Shown in pieces: positions 8,495-18,970 of a DNA stretch of 35,509 bases. Source of the DNA: Armatimonadetes bacterium CG2_30_59_28 (GTDB taxonomy: Bacteria > Armatimonadota > Abditibacteriia > CG2-30-59-28). The notes under the pieces are model-generated. The model saw only the letters and a list, made by a program, of their open reading frames with translations. It ran no database searches and was not told the origin of the DNA. The DNA lies in NCBI GenBank assembly GCA_001872605.1, contig MNXM01000233.1, forward strand, positions 1 through 35,509, read 5' to 3'. The position numbers and the translations under genes are program-made. Positions within the stretch are counted from its first letter, which is position 1, and every line of letters starts with the position of its first letter.

Positions 8495-8872
8495 ATGAAC
8501 ACAGACGAGAAAATTCAGTTCTGGATGGATGAGTCGGCGCGCGCTCGGCAAGTAGCGGATACGCTGTTTGAGTCGGCGAAATACGTCGAGGCGCTTTTCT
8601 TCGGTCATCTGGCTCTGGAAAAATTCCTCAAAGCGAAGACCATCGAGGTCACGAAGGAAGAGCCTGCCTACTCCCATGATCTCGTTATTCTCGCGAAGCA
8701 CGCGCAGATCGACCTTACGGACGACCAGCGAAGCATATTGGCCAGGGTAAATGTCTACAACGTTCGGGCACGATATCCGGACTACAGGCGCTCCCTGCAC
8801 AGGAAGGCCTCGCGAGACTTCACCAAGAGCGAGCTCGAGGCCATCTGCAAGCTGATTGAGGAACTCGCATGA
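8495..8872 (+). CDS. HEPN domain protein (probable partner of an MNT nucleotidyltransferase)
   Basis: This 125-residue, mostly helical protein fits the HEPN family: ALFFGHLALEKFLKA matches the conserved 'A-x-E-K-x-L-K-A' helix, YSHDLVILAKHA the SHDL segment and NVRARYPDYRR the ARYPD segment. Active HEPN toxins carry an R-x4-6-H RNase motif; here R and H occur (YRRSLH) but not at that spacing, so catalytic activity is uncertain. The stop overlaps the next gene's start (ATGA), a tightly coupled order typical of HEPN-MNT toxin-antitoxin or stress modules. ATG at 8495 is preferred to GTG at 8486, though neither has a strong ribosome-binding site. Confidence 0.85.
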   Translation: MNTDEKIQFWMDESARARQVADTLFESAKYVEALFFGHLALEKFLKAKTIEVTKEEPAYSHDLVILAKHAQIDLTDDQRSILARVNVYNVRARYPDYRRSLHRKASRDFTKSELEAICKLIEELA

Positions 8873-9183
8873 CGGCAACCGAAATCACAACAGTGGCGCA
8901 GCGCTTTAGGGACGCTCTCACTGAAAACGGCATCTCCGTGAGCGCCATCTATCTGTTTGGATCGCACCTCAACGGCGTGCCACACCGAGGAAGCGATATT
9001 GACCTGTGTGTTGTCTCAAAGTGCCTCGGCGATGACGATTTTGAGGACATGGTGATAATCAATCAGATTGGGAAGAAGGTTGCGGCTGAGATCGAGGCTT
9101 TCCCTGTGTCAGAGGAAGAGTCCAAAGCTCCTTTAGATCCCTTCATCGCTCACGCGCTCTCGAAGGGCAAGAGAATTCTGTAG
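8869..9183 (+). CDS. MNT-type minimal nucleotidyltransferase
   Basis: The protein has 104 residues. It carries the nucleotidyltransferase signature YLFGSHLNGVPHRGSDIDL, an exact GS-x10-D-x-D motif that binds two metal ions, and a further acidic stretch (AEIEAFPVSEEE) in the second half. MNT proteins paired with HEPN proteins act as antitoxins, in characterised cases by transferring AMP to a tyrosine of the HEPN toxin. The start overlaps the HEPN stop by four bases, so the two are almost surely co-translated. The pair is isolated from the neighbouring minus-strand genes and looks like a small accessory module. Confidence 0.9.
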   Translation: MTATEITTVAQRFRDALTENGISVSAIYLFGSHLNGVPHRGSDIDLCVVSKCLGDDDFEDMVIINQIGKKVAAEIEAFPVSEEESKAPLDPFIAHALSKGKRIL

Positions 9184-9246
9184 CGGTTATCACCCCTCGC
9201 CTCTGTTCCTTACCTCCCGTCGACACCCCCAAGGACCTCGCATGAG

Positions 9247-9654
9247 TCAAGCGACTTCCAGACAGAATTGGTCGGTTCGACCGCAATTACCGTAGTGAAA
9301 CGCGTTGAGGAACGAGCATCCCGCGATCCCATCAAGCCCTGGAGGGGACCCGTCGGCAGGAACCGAGACTGCAACAACGATGCGCGAGAAGCGCAACTGT
9401 GGAATGGCGGCGCGCACCAGATACGTTGGGAAATTGCCGACAAAAGCACCCCCCAAACGAACTGGCGGAGTCTCCCGGAATCTGAAGCGCCGACAGTCTT
9501 CTTCGCTCGGCACGATATGCCAGGCGGAGTTCCGCGTGCCTGCTCCCGTGTCTGCGAGCAGAACGCGGGGAGCTTCACGTCCGTTCCCGGGAGGAATGAA
9601 CGATACTTCAACAACCGGGCGACCTTCAGACAGTGGCCAGCAGACACGAGGCAT
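9247..9654 (-). CDS. Retropepsin-like (clan AA) aspartic protease
   Basis: This 135-residue protein holds the aspartic protease hallmark VLLADTGAGT (D35-T36-G37) and the family's downstream hydrophobic-glycine element LDGIAGCSFLNAFHYGN. It is the size of a single retropepsin lobe, so it should act as a homodimer. The N-terminal GRPVVEVSF is the strand that precedes DTG in the family. ATG at 9654 overlaps the previous gene's stop as TGATG, which implies translational coupling to the DUF5678 protein. There is no signal peptide or membrane segment, so it is probably cytoplasmic. An overlapping plus-strand frame at 9268-9687 is a shadow. Confidence 0.8.
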   Translation of the reverse strand: MPRVCWPLSEGRPVVEVSFIPPGNGREAPRVLLADTGAGTRNSAWHIVPSEEDCRRFRFRETPPVRLGGAFVGNFPTYLVRAAIPQLRFSRIVVAVSVPADGSPPGLDGIAGCSFLNAFHYGNCGRTDQFCLEVA

Positions 9655-9908
9655 CACGCACTCCAGATGAAGTCGGTTGTATCGTAATCACCATTGCCAA
9701 AGAAGACCAGCCCACTTGTGGGATCGGGAGCAATGCCCCGAAGCTTGGCAAGGGTTTCCTCCGCGTCGTCCGCTATTGCCACGATCTCTCCACCCAACAT
9801 GCCGATCCATTTTCCTGCATACGGAGAGTGCGGGTTCGACCTTGCCTCACGGTTGATATCGCGCAACCGGGTTTCGTTTTCCTTGAAGGCTTCACCGACA
9901 GCGTTCAT
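9654..9908 (-). CDS. DUF5678 domain protein
   Basis: This small 84-residue protein has the DUF5678 pattern: YAGKWIGMLGGEIVAIADD followed by a short helix (AEETLAKLRG) and a terminal strand region (GLVFFGNGDYDTTDFIW). ATG at 9908 has GAGGTG 8 bases upstream. The reading frame remains open far upstream, but that part overlaps the permease gene and is a shadow. The stop is fused to the protease start (TGATG), so the two are made together. The function of DUF5678 is not established; being a substrate, inhibitor or regulator of the protease is an inference from the coupling. It lies 53 bases downstream of the ABC permease on the same strand. Confidence 0.75.
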   Translation of the reverse strand: MNAVGEAFKENETRLRDINREARSNPHSPYAGKWIGMLGGEIVAIADDAEETLAKLRGIAPDPTSGLVFFGNGDYDTTDFIWSA

Positions 9909-9961
9909 CGCAGTTTCACCTCGAAGACTATGGTGCCACGTTACGTCATGAGTGTCAACGT

Positions 9962-10909
9962 TTACTCCTCCCTCCGATGCCGCAACTGATCCAGCGTCAC
10001 CGCGGCGATGATGATGCCGCCGGTGACGATCTCCTGCACCCAGTTCGGGAACTCCATCTTGGTGCAGCCGTTGGCGACGACGGTCATGATGAGAGCGCCG
10101 ATGAGGCTTCCAAGCACGGAGCCTTCCCCGCCTGCGAGGCTTCCTCCGCCGATCACCACCGCGGCGATCACGTCCAGCTCGAGTCCGGTCGCGGTGGTCG
10201 GATCGCCAACGGTGAGGTACGAGAATTGCAGGATGCCCGCCACCGCGGTGAAGGCGCCGCCCAGCATGTAGACGATCATCTTCGTCCACTCCACCGGCAC
10301 ACCGCACAGGCGCGCGGTCTGCTCGTTGGAGCCCACGGCGAAGATATGCCGACCGCGTCGCGTGTAGCGCAGGAATCCTCCCACCAGCAGCGCGAGGATC
10401 AGCGTCATCCACACGCCGACGGGAACCAGCATCCATTTCTGCTCTGCGGACAGCGTGTTCAGCAGTCGGTTCAGCCATGTCTCCGGCGCCGTCACCATCT
10501 GCTCGTCGGCGAGTCCCTTCGCCGCGCCCCGCAGCGCGCCCCACAGCCCCAGCGTCACAACGAACGGCGCCAGCCGCAGCCGGGTGATGAGGGTGCCCAT
10601 CAACGCGCCGCACACCAGGCCCACCGCAATCGCCCCCAGAGCCGCCACGAGTGGGGCCGCGCCGCGGCTCAGGAAAAGCGCGATGCACACGGTATACAGT
10701 GCAATCTGCGAACCAACGGAGAGATCGATGCCTCCGCTGATGATAATCAGTGTCATCCCCAGCGCCGCGGTGCCCACCACCGCGGTTTGCAGTAACATGA
10801 TCTCGATGTTGTCGTGCTTCGGGAACTTCTGAGGCTGTAGGACCGAAAAGAGACCGAACACAAAGATGAGTCCCATCAGGGGACCGAGTTTCTTAATCCA
10901 GATGGTCAT
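9962..10909 (-). CDS. Ribose-type ABC transporter permease
   Basis: This 315-residue integral membrane protein of the RbsC/XylH/AraH family (BPD_transp_2 fold) has roughly eight to ten hydrophobic segments. The family motif IISGGIDLSVGS follows the second segment, GRHIFAVGSNEQTARLCGV is the cytoplasmic coupling region, and AAVVIGGGSLAGGEGSVLGS lies near the C terminus. It forms the channel for monosaccharide or related solute uptake with the ATPase encoded just upstream. Its start overlaps that gene's stop (ATGA). No periplasmic binding protein gene is visible nearby, so the substrate is unknown. Confidence 0.93.
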   Translation of the reverse strand: MTIWIKKLGPLMGLIFVFGLFSVLQPQKFPKHDNIEIMLLQTAVVGTAALGMTLIIISGGIDLSVGSQIALYTVCIALFLSRGAAPLVAALGAIAVGLVCGALMGTLITRLRLAPFVVTLGLWGALRGAAKGLADEQMVTAPETWLNRLLNTLSAEQKWMLVPVGVWMTLILALLVGGFLRYTRRGRHIFAVGSNEQTARLCGVPVEWTKMIVYMLGGAFTAVAGILQFSYLTVGDPTTATGLELDVIAAVVIGGGSLAGGEGSVLGSLIGALIMTVVANGCTKMEFPNWVQEIVTGGIIIAAVTLDQLRHRREE

Positions 10910-12414
10910 GCGCTTCCCGTTGCCTCCTGCATGATCGTGTGTTGGTCAAGTTCCTCCACCGGTCGCGCTTCGCCGACTCGCCCGCGACACATGACAGCGA
11001 CGCGGTCGCAGACGCCCAGCAGCTCCGGCAGATAGCTGCTGACCATCAGGATCGCCTTCCCCTTCGTTGCCAGTTCGTCGATGATCTGATAGATCTGCGC
11101 CTTCGATCCCACGTCGATGCCGCGGGTCGGTTCATCCAGTAGGAAGATGTCCACGTCGTGCTGCAGCAGTCGAGCGATGGCAACCTTTTGCTGATTCCCG
11201 CCGGAGAGCTGGCCAACCGCCTGCTGCGGGCCGTGACAGCGGATACCCAACCGGTCGATCCATCGTTGCGCCGTGGTGTTTTGCCGTGAGGGAAGCACCA
11301 GTCCTCCCGGGCCGAGATTGACCAGCTTCGACAGAGTCATGTTGTCGGCAAGCGACAGCGAAAGTGCCAGTCCCTCTACCTTCCGGTCTTCGCTGAGGAA
11401 ACCGACGTTCTGCTGCCAGCGTCGCGCGGGTGACGCCGGACCCACGTAAGCCTCGACTCGGATTGCTCCGTGCCGAACGGGTTCCAGTCCAAACAGCGCG
11501 CGCAGGAATTCGGTACGGCCTGCTCCAACGAGTCCGGCCAGTCCCACGACCTCGCCACGCCGCAGGGACAGGGAAGCGGACACGGGTTTGGCGACTCCGG
11601 CGAGGTCACGGACTTCCAGAACGACTTCTCCCGCCGTCCGCGATGAACGCGGGTATAGGTCTGCCACCGCGCGCCCGACCATCAGCGCGATTAGCTGGTC
11701 GGTGGTCGCAGTCGGGGTGTCTCCTTCGCCTACGCTCACGCCGTCGCGCAGCACCGCCCAATGGTCGGAAATCTCCATGGCCTCTTCAAGCACGTGGGAG
11801 ATGTAGATGACAGCGATGCCCTGTTCCCGCAGACGCCGGAGCAAGTCGAACAGACGGTGCGTGTCTCCAGCGGAGAGGCTGCTGGTAGGTTCGTCGAGCA
11901 CCAGCACGCGGCACCCGACGGTGATTGCGCGAGCGATCTCTACGAGTTGCCGCGCCGCCAGGGGCAGGCGGTCGACGCGGGTCTCGGGCGAGATGTCGGC
12001 GTGCCCAAGTTGCCGCAATGCTTCCTGCGTCCGCCGCGTCATCTCGGCGCGCTGGTTGAACCCGAAGCGAACCGGTTCCATACCGAGAAGCACATTCTCG
12101 GCAACGGACAGGTGGGGAGCGAGAGAAAGCTCCTGGTAGATCATGGCAACGCCGGCGAGGCGGGCATCGTGAGCGTTCCGCGGTCGGTACGGTTTGCCTT
12201 CCAGCCACATCTCGCCCGCGTCCGGTTGGTGCGCGCCGGACAGCACCTTCATCAGTGTGCTCTTACCCGCGCCGTTCTCACCGACCAGCGCGAGAACCCT
12301 TCCGCTCTCAGCGGCCAGGTTGACTCCGCTCAGGGCGCGAGTCGCGCCGAAACGTTTCTCGATACCGCGCATCTCCAGCCGCGGGATGGAACAATGGAAA
12401 TTGTCTTCAGTCAT
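10906..12414 (-). CDS. Ribose-type sugar ABC transporter ATP-binding protein
   Basis: The 502-residue protein holds two fused ABC domains, as in RbsA, MglA and XylG. The first has Walker A GENGAGKST (near residue 46), a degenerate signature LPLAARQLVEIARA and Walker B VLVLDEP. The second has the degenerate Walker A GLVGAGRTEF typical of this family, a full signature LSGGNQQKVAIARLL and FLLDEPTRGID. It energises uptake through the permease encoded next, with which it overlaps by 4 bases. ATG at 12414 has no clear ribosome-binding site, so the exact N terminus is less certain. A binding-protein gene normally precedes this gene in such operons and is absent here; upstream is radA on the same strand. 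Confidence 0.94.
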   Translation of the reverse strand: MTEDNFHCSIPRLEMRGIEKRFGATRALSGVNLAAESGRVLALVGENGAGKSTLMKVLSGAHQPDAGEMWLEGKPYRPRNAHDARLAGVAMIYQELSLAPHLSVAENVLLGMEPVRFGFNQRAEMTRRTQEALRQLGHADISPETRVDRLPLAARQLVEIARAITVGCRVLVLDEPTSSLSAGDTHRLFDLLRRLREQGIAVIYISHVLEEAMEISDHWAVLRDGVSVGEGDTPTATTDQLIALMVGRAVADLYPRSSRTAGEVVLEVRDLAGVAKPVSASLSLRRGEVVGLAGLVGAGRTEFLRALFGLEPVRHGAIRVEAYVGPASPARRWQQNVGFLSEDRKVEGLALSLSLADNMTLSKLVNLGPGGLVLPSRQNTTAQRWIDRLGIRCHGPQQAVGQLSGGNQQKVAIARLLQHDVDIFLLDEPTRGIDVGSKAQIYQIIDELATKGKAILMVSSYLPELLGVCDRVAVMCRGRVGEARPVEELDQHTIMQEATGSA

Positions 12415-12639
12415 GGCTTGCAGGCGTGATGCGTGTGCAAATTAGCCGCAGTGACACAAAGGATGCTGAGTGTTCTCAGGAAGACTCCAGCTCGTGTGCC
12501 TGTGCACCAAACGGAAGTGGTCGCCCATGCGCGAAGTCGATCGCCGTCTTGTAATTTGAGATCAATTCCCTCCTGCCGGCGCGCTGTCGGGCTATCCGTT
12601 ACCGGTCGCGCGCGGCAAGACGCGCATTCGGCAAATGGC

Positions 12640-14034
12640 TCAGATACCTTCGCTCAGTCCTAACTGGATGGCCTCCTGGAGCGTTTTGACGCTGAGACAC
12701 TCCATGTCCCCGTGCCTGATTTTTTCGGAAGAGCGAGGCAGGATGCAGCGGGAGAATCCGAGACGTGCGGCTTCTTCCGCCCTGCGAGACGCGTGCGGCA
12801 CACCACGAATCTCTCCCGCGAGGCCGACCTCGCCGAAGCAGACCGTTCCCTCGCTCAGCGGTTGGTCTCTAAAGCTCGAGGCGCATGACATCGCCACGGC
12901 GAGGTCTGCCGCCGGTTCCGTCAAGCGCAGCCCTCCGACGACGTTGACATGGATGTCCTGCGCCCCCAGATGAAGCCCCAGACGCTTTTCCAGCACCGCC
13001 AGAATGACGCAGCAGCGGTTGTAGTCTACGCCGGTTGTCACACGACGGGGTGTCCCAAAGTAGCTTGAAGTCACCAGCGCCTGCACCTCGGCCAGAAGGG
13101 GTCGAGTGCCTTCCATGCACGCGGTGACGCAGATGCCGGAAACGCCGGACCCGAGCGAACCGGAGTTCTCCAGGAAAAGCTGGGAGGGATTGACGACGGG
13201 GGCGAGTCCATCGGAATGCATCTCGAAGATCCCTGCCTCGTGCGTTCCTCCAAACCGGTTCTTTGCCGCGCGGAGGATACGGAAAGCGTGATGCGGATCT
13301 CCCTCAAAAGTCAGGACGCAATCGACCATGTGCTCGACGGCCTTCGGGCCAGCGAGCATGCCGTCCTTGGTGACATGGCCAACCAGGAGAATAGCGGTGC
13401 CCGTCTCCTTGGCCAGGCGCACGAATGCCGCGGTGGATTCGCGAATCTGCCCGATCGTGCCGGCGGCAGAAGCGAGGTCGGGATTGCTGATCGTTTGAAT
13501 GGAGTCAATCACAGCAACTCTCGGGCTGCACGCCTGGAATGCTGCCTGGACGGAGTCGAGGCCGGTCTCTCCGGCAACGAACAGCTTGTCAGTTGCGCAT
13601 CCCAGTCTCGCGGCCCGCAGACCAACCTGGTCAGGCGATTCTTCTCCGGACACGTATAGCGTGGGAATGTCCCGAGAGGCCAGAGCAGCGAGAAGCTGAA
13701 GCAACAGGGTCGATTTGCCGATCCCAGGCTCTCCTCCGAGGAGAAGCACGCTCCCGGGCACAAGACCGCCACCCACAACGCGGTCGAACTCATCTCCCAG
13801 CGAGTTGTCAGTGCCATTCCCACTTTGCATCCGTTCAATGCCGGAGCGTTCAATGGAACTCAGCGGAAGAACTCGCGGGGGTCCTGGGGGAGGGCGGCTT
13901 TGGGCGTCTTCCTTGTGGGCGACGACCTCTTCTACGAGGGTGCCATACTCTCCGCACGCGTGGCACCGGCCCAACCACCGCGGGCTTTCATATCCGCAAG
14001 ATTGGCAGACAAAGTGGGTCTGGAGTCGGCTCAT
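12640..14034 (-). CDS. radA: DNA repair protein RadA (Sms)
   Basis: RadA is a RecA-like ATPase that promotes branch migration in recombinational repair. The 464-residue length is normal. An N-terminal zinc ribbon (CQSCGYESPRWLGRCHACG) is followed by Walker A GGEPGIGKSTLLLQL, the RadA-specific AKNRFGGTHEAGIFEM motif and a C-terminal Lon-protease-like domain (VGGLRLTEPAADLAVAMSCA, GEVGLAGEIRGV). ATG at 14034 is chosen because it sits just before the zinc ribbon; the frame is open further upstream without homology. It lies 99 bases after clpC on the same strand, a pairing known in many Gram-positive-type genomes (clpC-radA). Confidence 0.97.
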   Translation of the reverse strand: MSRLQTHFVCQSCGYESPRWLGRCHACGEYGTLVEEVVAHKEDAQSRPPPGPPRVLPLSSIERSGIERMQSGNGTDNSLGDEFDRVVGGGLVPGSVLLLGGEPGIGKSTLLLQLLAALASRDIPTLYVSGEESPDQVGLRAARLGCATDKLFVAGETGLDSVQAAFQACSPRVAVIDSIQTISNPDLASAAGTIGQIRESTAAFVRLAKETGTAILLVGHVTKDGMLAGPKAVEHMVDCVLTFEGDPHHAFRILRAAKNRFGGTHEAGIFEMHSDGLAPVVNPSQLFLENSGSLGSGVSGICVTACMEGTRPLLAEVQALVTSSYFGTPRRVTTGVDYNRCCVILAVLEKRLGLHLGAQDIHVNVVGGLRLTEPAADLAVAMSCASSFRDQPLSEGTVCFGEVGLAGEIRGVPHASRRAEEAARLGFSRCILPRSSEKIRHGDMECLSVKTLQEAIQLGLSEGI

Positions 14035-14133
14035 AGCGCAACCCGCAGGCGGAAGATTCCCGAAAGAAGCAAGTAGCAGTTGCCGGCACGGTGGTCTCCG
14101 GTATACCGGTGGCCCGCACACCGGTGGCCGCCA

Positions 14134-16608
<2,475 letters not shown>

Positions 16609-16883
16609 AACACAGTACCCTCCTCCGACCACTCATGACTGAGCGTCGGAACCTGATTTCGACAGCCGATAAAGTTCAGATCGTTCTGGTTTCAGTTACC
16701 GGCGACACACCCATCCGTACTGGCTCACAGACGCCTCGCCCGATGCAGTGCATAACTCACTGTGACGCCGATCCTCTCCGTTGTTAGGACTCTCAATCAC
16801 GTTGCGGGGTCGCGCCACGTATCCGCAAGGTCGGCCCCGGTGCTCCCTCAGCGATTCTGCAATACTGAGCTTGGGGACACAGA

Positions 16884-17786
16884 TCACTCGATGGGGACAC
16901 CTGCCTCCTGGGTCAGTTCGCGGAAACGCTGGATGAGCTGCTCGGTGACCGCTCCGGGGACACCGGCGCCGATCGCTCGTTCGTCCAGTTTGATGACAGG
17001 AACAATCTCCGCGCCCGTCCCCGTCAGAAAGCACTCGTCCGCGCCGTAGACGTCGAGCAGCGTCAACACTCGTTCATGTACCGAGATGCCCATCTTTGTT
17101 GCGATCTCGATCACAACGCCTCGGGTGATTCCCTCGAGGATGCCCGCGTAGACAGGCGTGGTCATCAGTTCACCGCCGCGAAGGATGAAGATATTGTCCC
17201 CCGTCCCCTCGGCCACATACCCCTCCGAGTTGAGCATCAGCCCCTCGAACTTCCCTGCCTGAATGACCTCGATTTTTGCGATGATGTTGTTCAGGTAGTT
17301 GAGGGACTTGATGTTGGGATTCAGCGCATCCGGACGATTGCGCCGGGTGCTGACCGTGATGATTTCCATCCCCTTCTTGTACAGGTCCGGGGGATATAAA
17401 TCGATGGTGTCTGCAATGCACACGATCGTGGGGACCGGACACTTCCTTGGGTCGAGACCCAGGTCGCCTTTCCCTCGCGAGACAACCAACCGAACATAGC
17501 CGTCCCTGATTTGGTTGATACGACAGGCGGATACGACAACCTGCGCCATTTCTTCCTCGTCCATCGGTATCTTCAGGCAGATTGCGTGTGCGGACCGGTA
17601 CAGTCTCTCAATGTGTTCGGACAGCCGAAAGACTCTTCCGTGATAGGCGCGGATGCCCTCGAAAACTCCATCTCCATAAAGATAGCCATGGTCGAATACT
17701 GAAACATTGGCTTCTCTCTCCGGGACGAATCCCTGTCTTATGCCATCGCGTAAATAGATCTGAAGTCCTCCGGGCGCGTCGCCCAT
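16884..17786 (-). CDS. ilvE: Branched-chain amino acid aminotransferase
   Basis: This class IV PLP-dependent aminotransferase has 300 residues. Characteristic segments are VSVFDHGYLYGDGVFEGIRA at the N terminus, NPNIKSLNYLNNIIAKIE with the PLP lysine, EGYVAEGTGDNIFI with the conserved glutamate and glycine loop, and FLTGTGAEIVPV near the end. These fit IlvE, which carries out the last step of valine, leucine and isoleucine synthesis. D-amino-acid transaminases share the fold, so specificity is probable rather than certain. ATG at 17786 has GGTGGAG close upstream; GTG at 17795 is an alternative. It sits 85 bases downstream of the parvulin foldase gene, on the same strand. Confidence 0.92.
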   Translation of the reverse strand: MGDAPGGLQIYLRDGIRQGFVPEREANVSVFDHGYLYGDGVFEGIRAYHGRVFRLSEHIERLYRSAHAICLKIPMDEEEMAQVVVSACRINQIRDGYVRLVVSRGKGDLGLDPRKCPVPTIVCIADTIDLYPPDLYKKGMEIITVSTRRNRPDALNPNIKSLNYLNNIIAKIEVIQAGKFEGLMLNSEGYVAEGTGDNIFILRGGELMTTPVYAGILEGITRGVVIEIATKMGISVHERVLTLLDVYGADECFLTGTGAEIVPVIKLDERAIGAGVPGAVTEQLIQRFRELTQEAGVPIE

Positions 17787-17871
17787 TTGCTCCACCTCAC
17801 CTCATCATCGGGCTGTCACACAACTTCGACACGACACTGACTTCTTCTACGTCGCCCCAGAGCGGCGCTGG

Positions 17872-18879
17872 TTACCGGTCAAACGCGGGAGCCTTCTCCA
17901 CCCGAGCTTTTTCTTTCAGGAGGTTGAGCTTCCGGTTCATCTCTCCCTGAATCCGCTCTTCGACCAGCATCTCCCTTGCTCGCTCCCGCGCTTCTTTCTT
18001 GCTCATTCGCTTTCCGGCTCGCACCTCGGTGATCCTGAAGATGCGGTATCCCTCGGCTGTTTGTATAAGGCCGCTGGTCTCGCCCTTCCGCAAAGGGAAC
18101 TCGGGGGCATTGATCTGTTTGAGCGTCGCGAGGAAGTTCTCCATCTCGCCTACATCACGCCACCCAAAGTCTCCACCAATCTCGGCGGACGCGTCCTCCG
18201 AATATTGTCGCGCAACCGCGGCAAAATCGGTGCCCTGTCGGAGCAATTCCATTACCTTGACAGACTTCGCCTGGTCTTTGACAAAAATGGCGCTCACCCG
18301 GTACTGATCCGGATCGGTGTAGTACGCGATGAAGGCCAGCAACTGTTGGTAGCGTTTGTCGACGTCTTCCGCTGTCGGTTGAACGTTCTCCGCCACCATC
18401 TTCTTTAGCCGCAGGGCAGTAATCAACTGCTCCCTCAATCCTGTGCGTCCGATGCCTTCCCCGGCCAAAGCTTGATCCACGGACGTTCCAATTTGGAGAT
18501 TCTTAAGGTACTCCTGGAACTCGGACTCGATTTCCTGTTCCGCGACCTGAATGCCCAGTGAGTCGGCTTCCTGCTGCACCGTGAGTTGAAGCACCATCCT
18601 GTCCAGGACGGCGGGACCGAAGTCGTGCAAGAGCCTCTTCGTCAGGTCTGACAGTTGGATGGGTTGTCCATTCACCCTGGCCACCACGTCCTCGGTTCCC
18701 CCTTCAGGGAAACCGAGGTGGACCTGCGCTATGGAGAACACCGCGAAGATCAGCATTGCGATATTGCGGCAGGACACGCGGAGGGATGCTCTCGTTGCGG
18801 GAAACAGCAGATAGTTCTTCGTGCTCAAAATGCCCACCCGAGCCAATTGTGAGTGCGCGGAAAATCGACGCAAGCTCAA
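17872..18879 (-). CDS. SurA/PrsA-like peptidyl-prolyl isomerase
   Basis: This is an exported foldase with an N-terminal hydrophobic segment (IAMLIFAVFSIAQVHLGF), a SurA_N-like chaperone region (VVARVNGQPIQLSDLTKRLL onward) and a parvulin-type rotamase domain. The latter shows YRVSAIFVKDQ, DFAAVARQYSEDASAEIGGD and FGWRDVGEM, then PLRKGETSGLIQTAEGYRIF. It should help fold secreted or outer-envelope proteins. The frame begins at a TTG (18879) about 13 bases after the predicted transcription start; it lacks a ribosome-binding site, so an internal start upstream of the hydrophobic segment (for example near 18828-18837) is possible. The basic residues before that segment make the internal ATG at 18756 unlikely. 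Confidence 0.85.
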   Translation of the reverse strand: MSLRRFSAHSQLARVGILSTKNYLLFPATRASLRVSCRNIAMLIFAVFSIAQVHLGFPEGGTEDVVARVNGQPIQLSDLTKRLLHDFGPAVLDRMVLQLTVQQEADSLGIQVAEQEIESEFQEYLKNLQIGTSVDQALAGEGIGRTGLREQLITALRLKKMVAENVQPTAEDVDKRYQQLLAFIAYYTDPDQYRVSAIFVKDQAKSVKVMELLRQGTDFAAVARQYSEDASAEIGGDFGWRDVGEMENFLATLKQINAPEFPLRKGETSGLIQTAEGYRIFRITEVRAGKRMSKKEARERAREMLVEERIQGEMNRKLNLLKEKARVEKAPAFDR

Positions 18880-18898
18880 CCCGATTCAACCAAAAACT

Positions 18899-18928
18899 AT
18901 CATACAAGAAAGCGCAAATCCGCGTCAA
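18899..18928 (-). promoter_or_regulatory. Sigma70-type promoter of the foldase-ilvE run
   Basis: On the minus strand, TTGACG (18928-18923) is followed by an 18-base spacer and TATGAT (18904-18899). Transcription would begin near 18892. It lies between the methyltransferase-like gene and the foldase gene, so the foldase and ilvE probably have their own promoter. Confidence 0.65.
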
Positions 18929-18970
18929 GGAAACCAGCGGACGCGCGGATGAGGCTGCATGGCCCAATGG

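Noticed and set aside
9268-9687. Plus-strand open frames opposite the protease gene
   Set aside because: The minus-strand frame has the catalytic DTG and is coupled to DUF5678; the plus frames have no motif.
16609-16883. Operator for clpC (CIRCE or CtsR type)
   Set aside because: No TTAGCACTC-N9-GAGTGCTAA and no tandem heptad repeat is present; only a short CTCA/TGAG palindrome, too weak to call.
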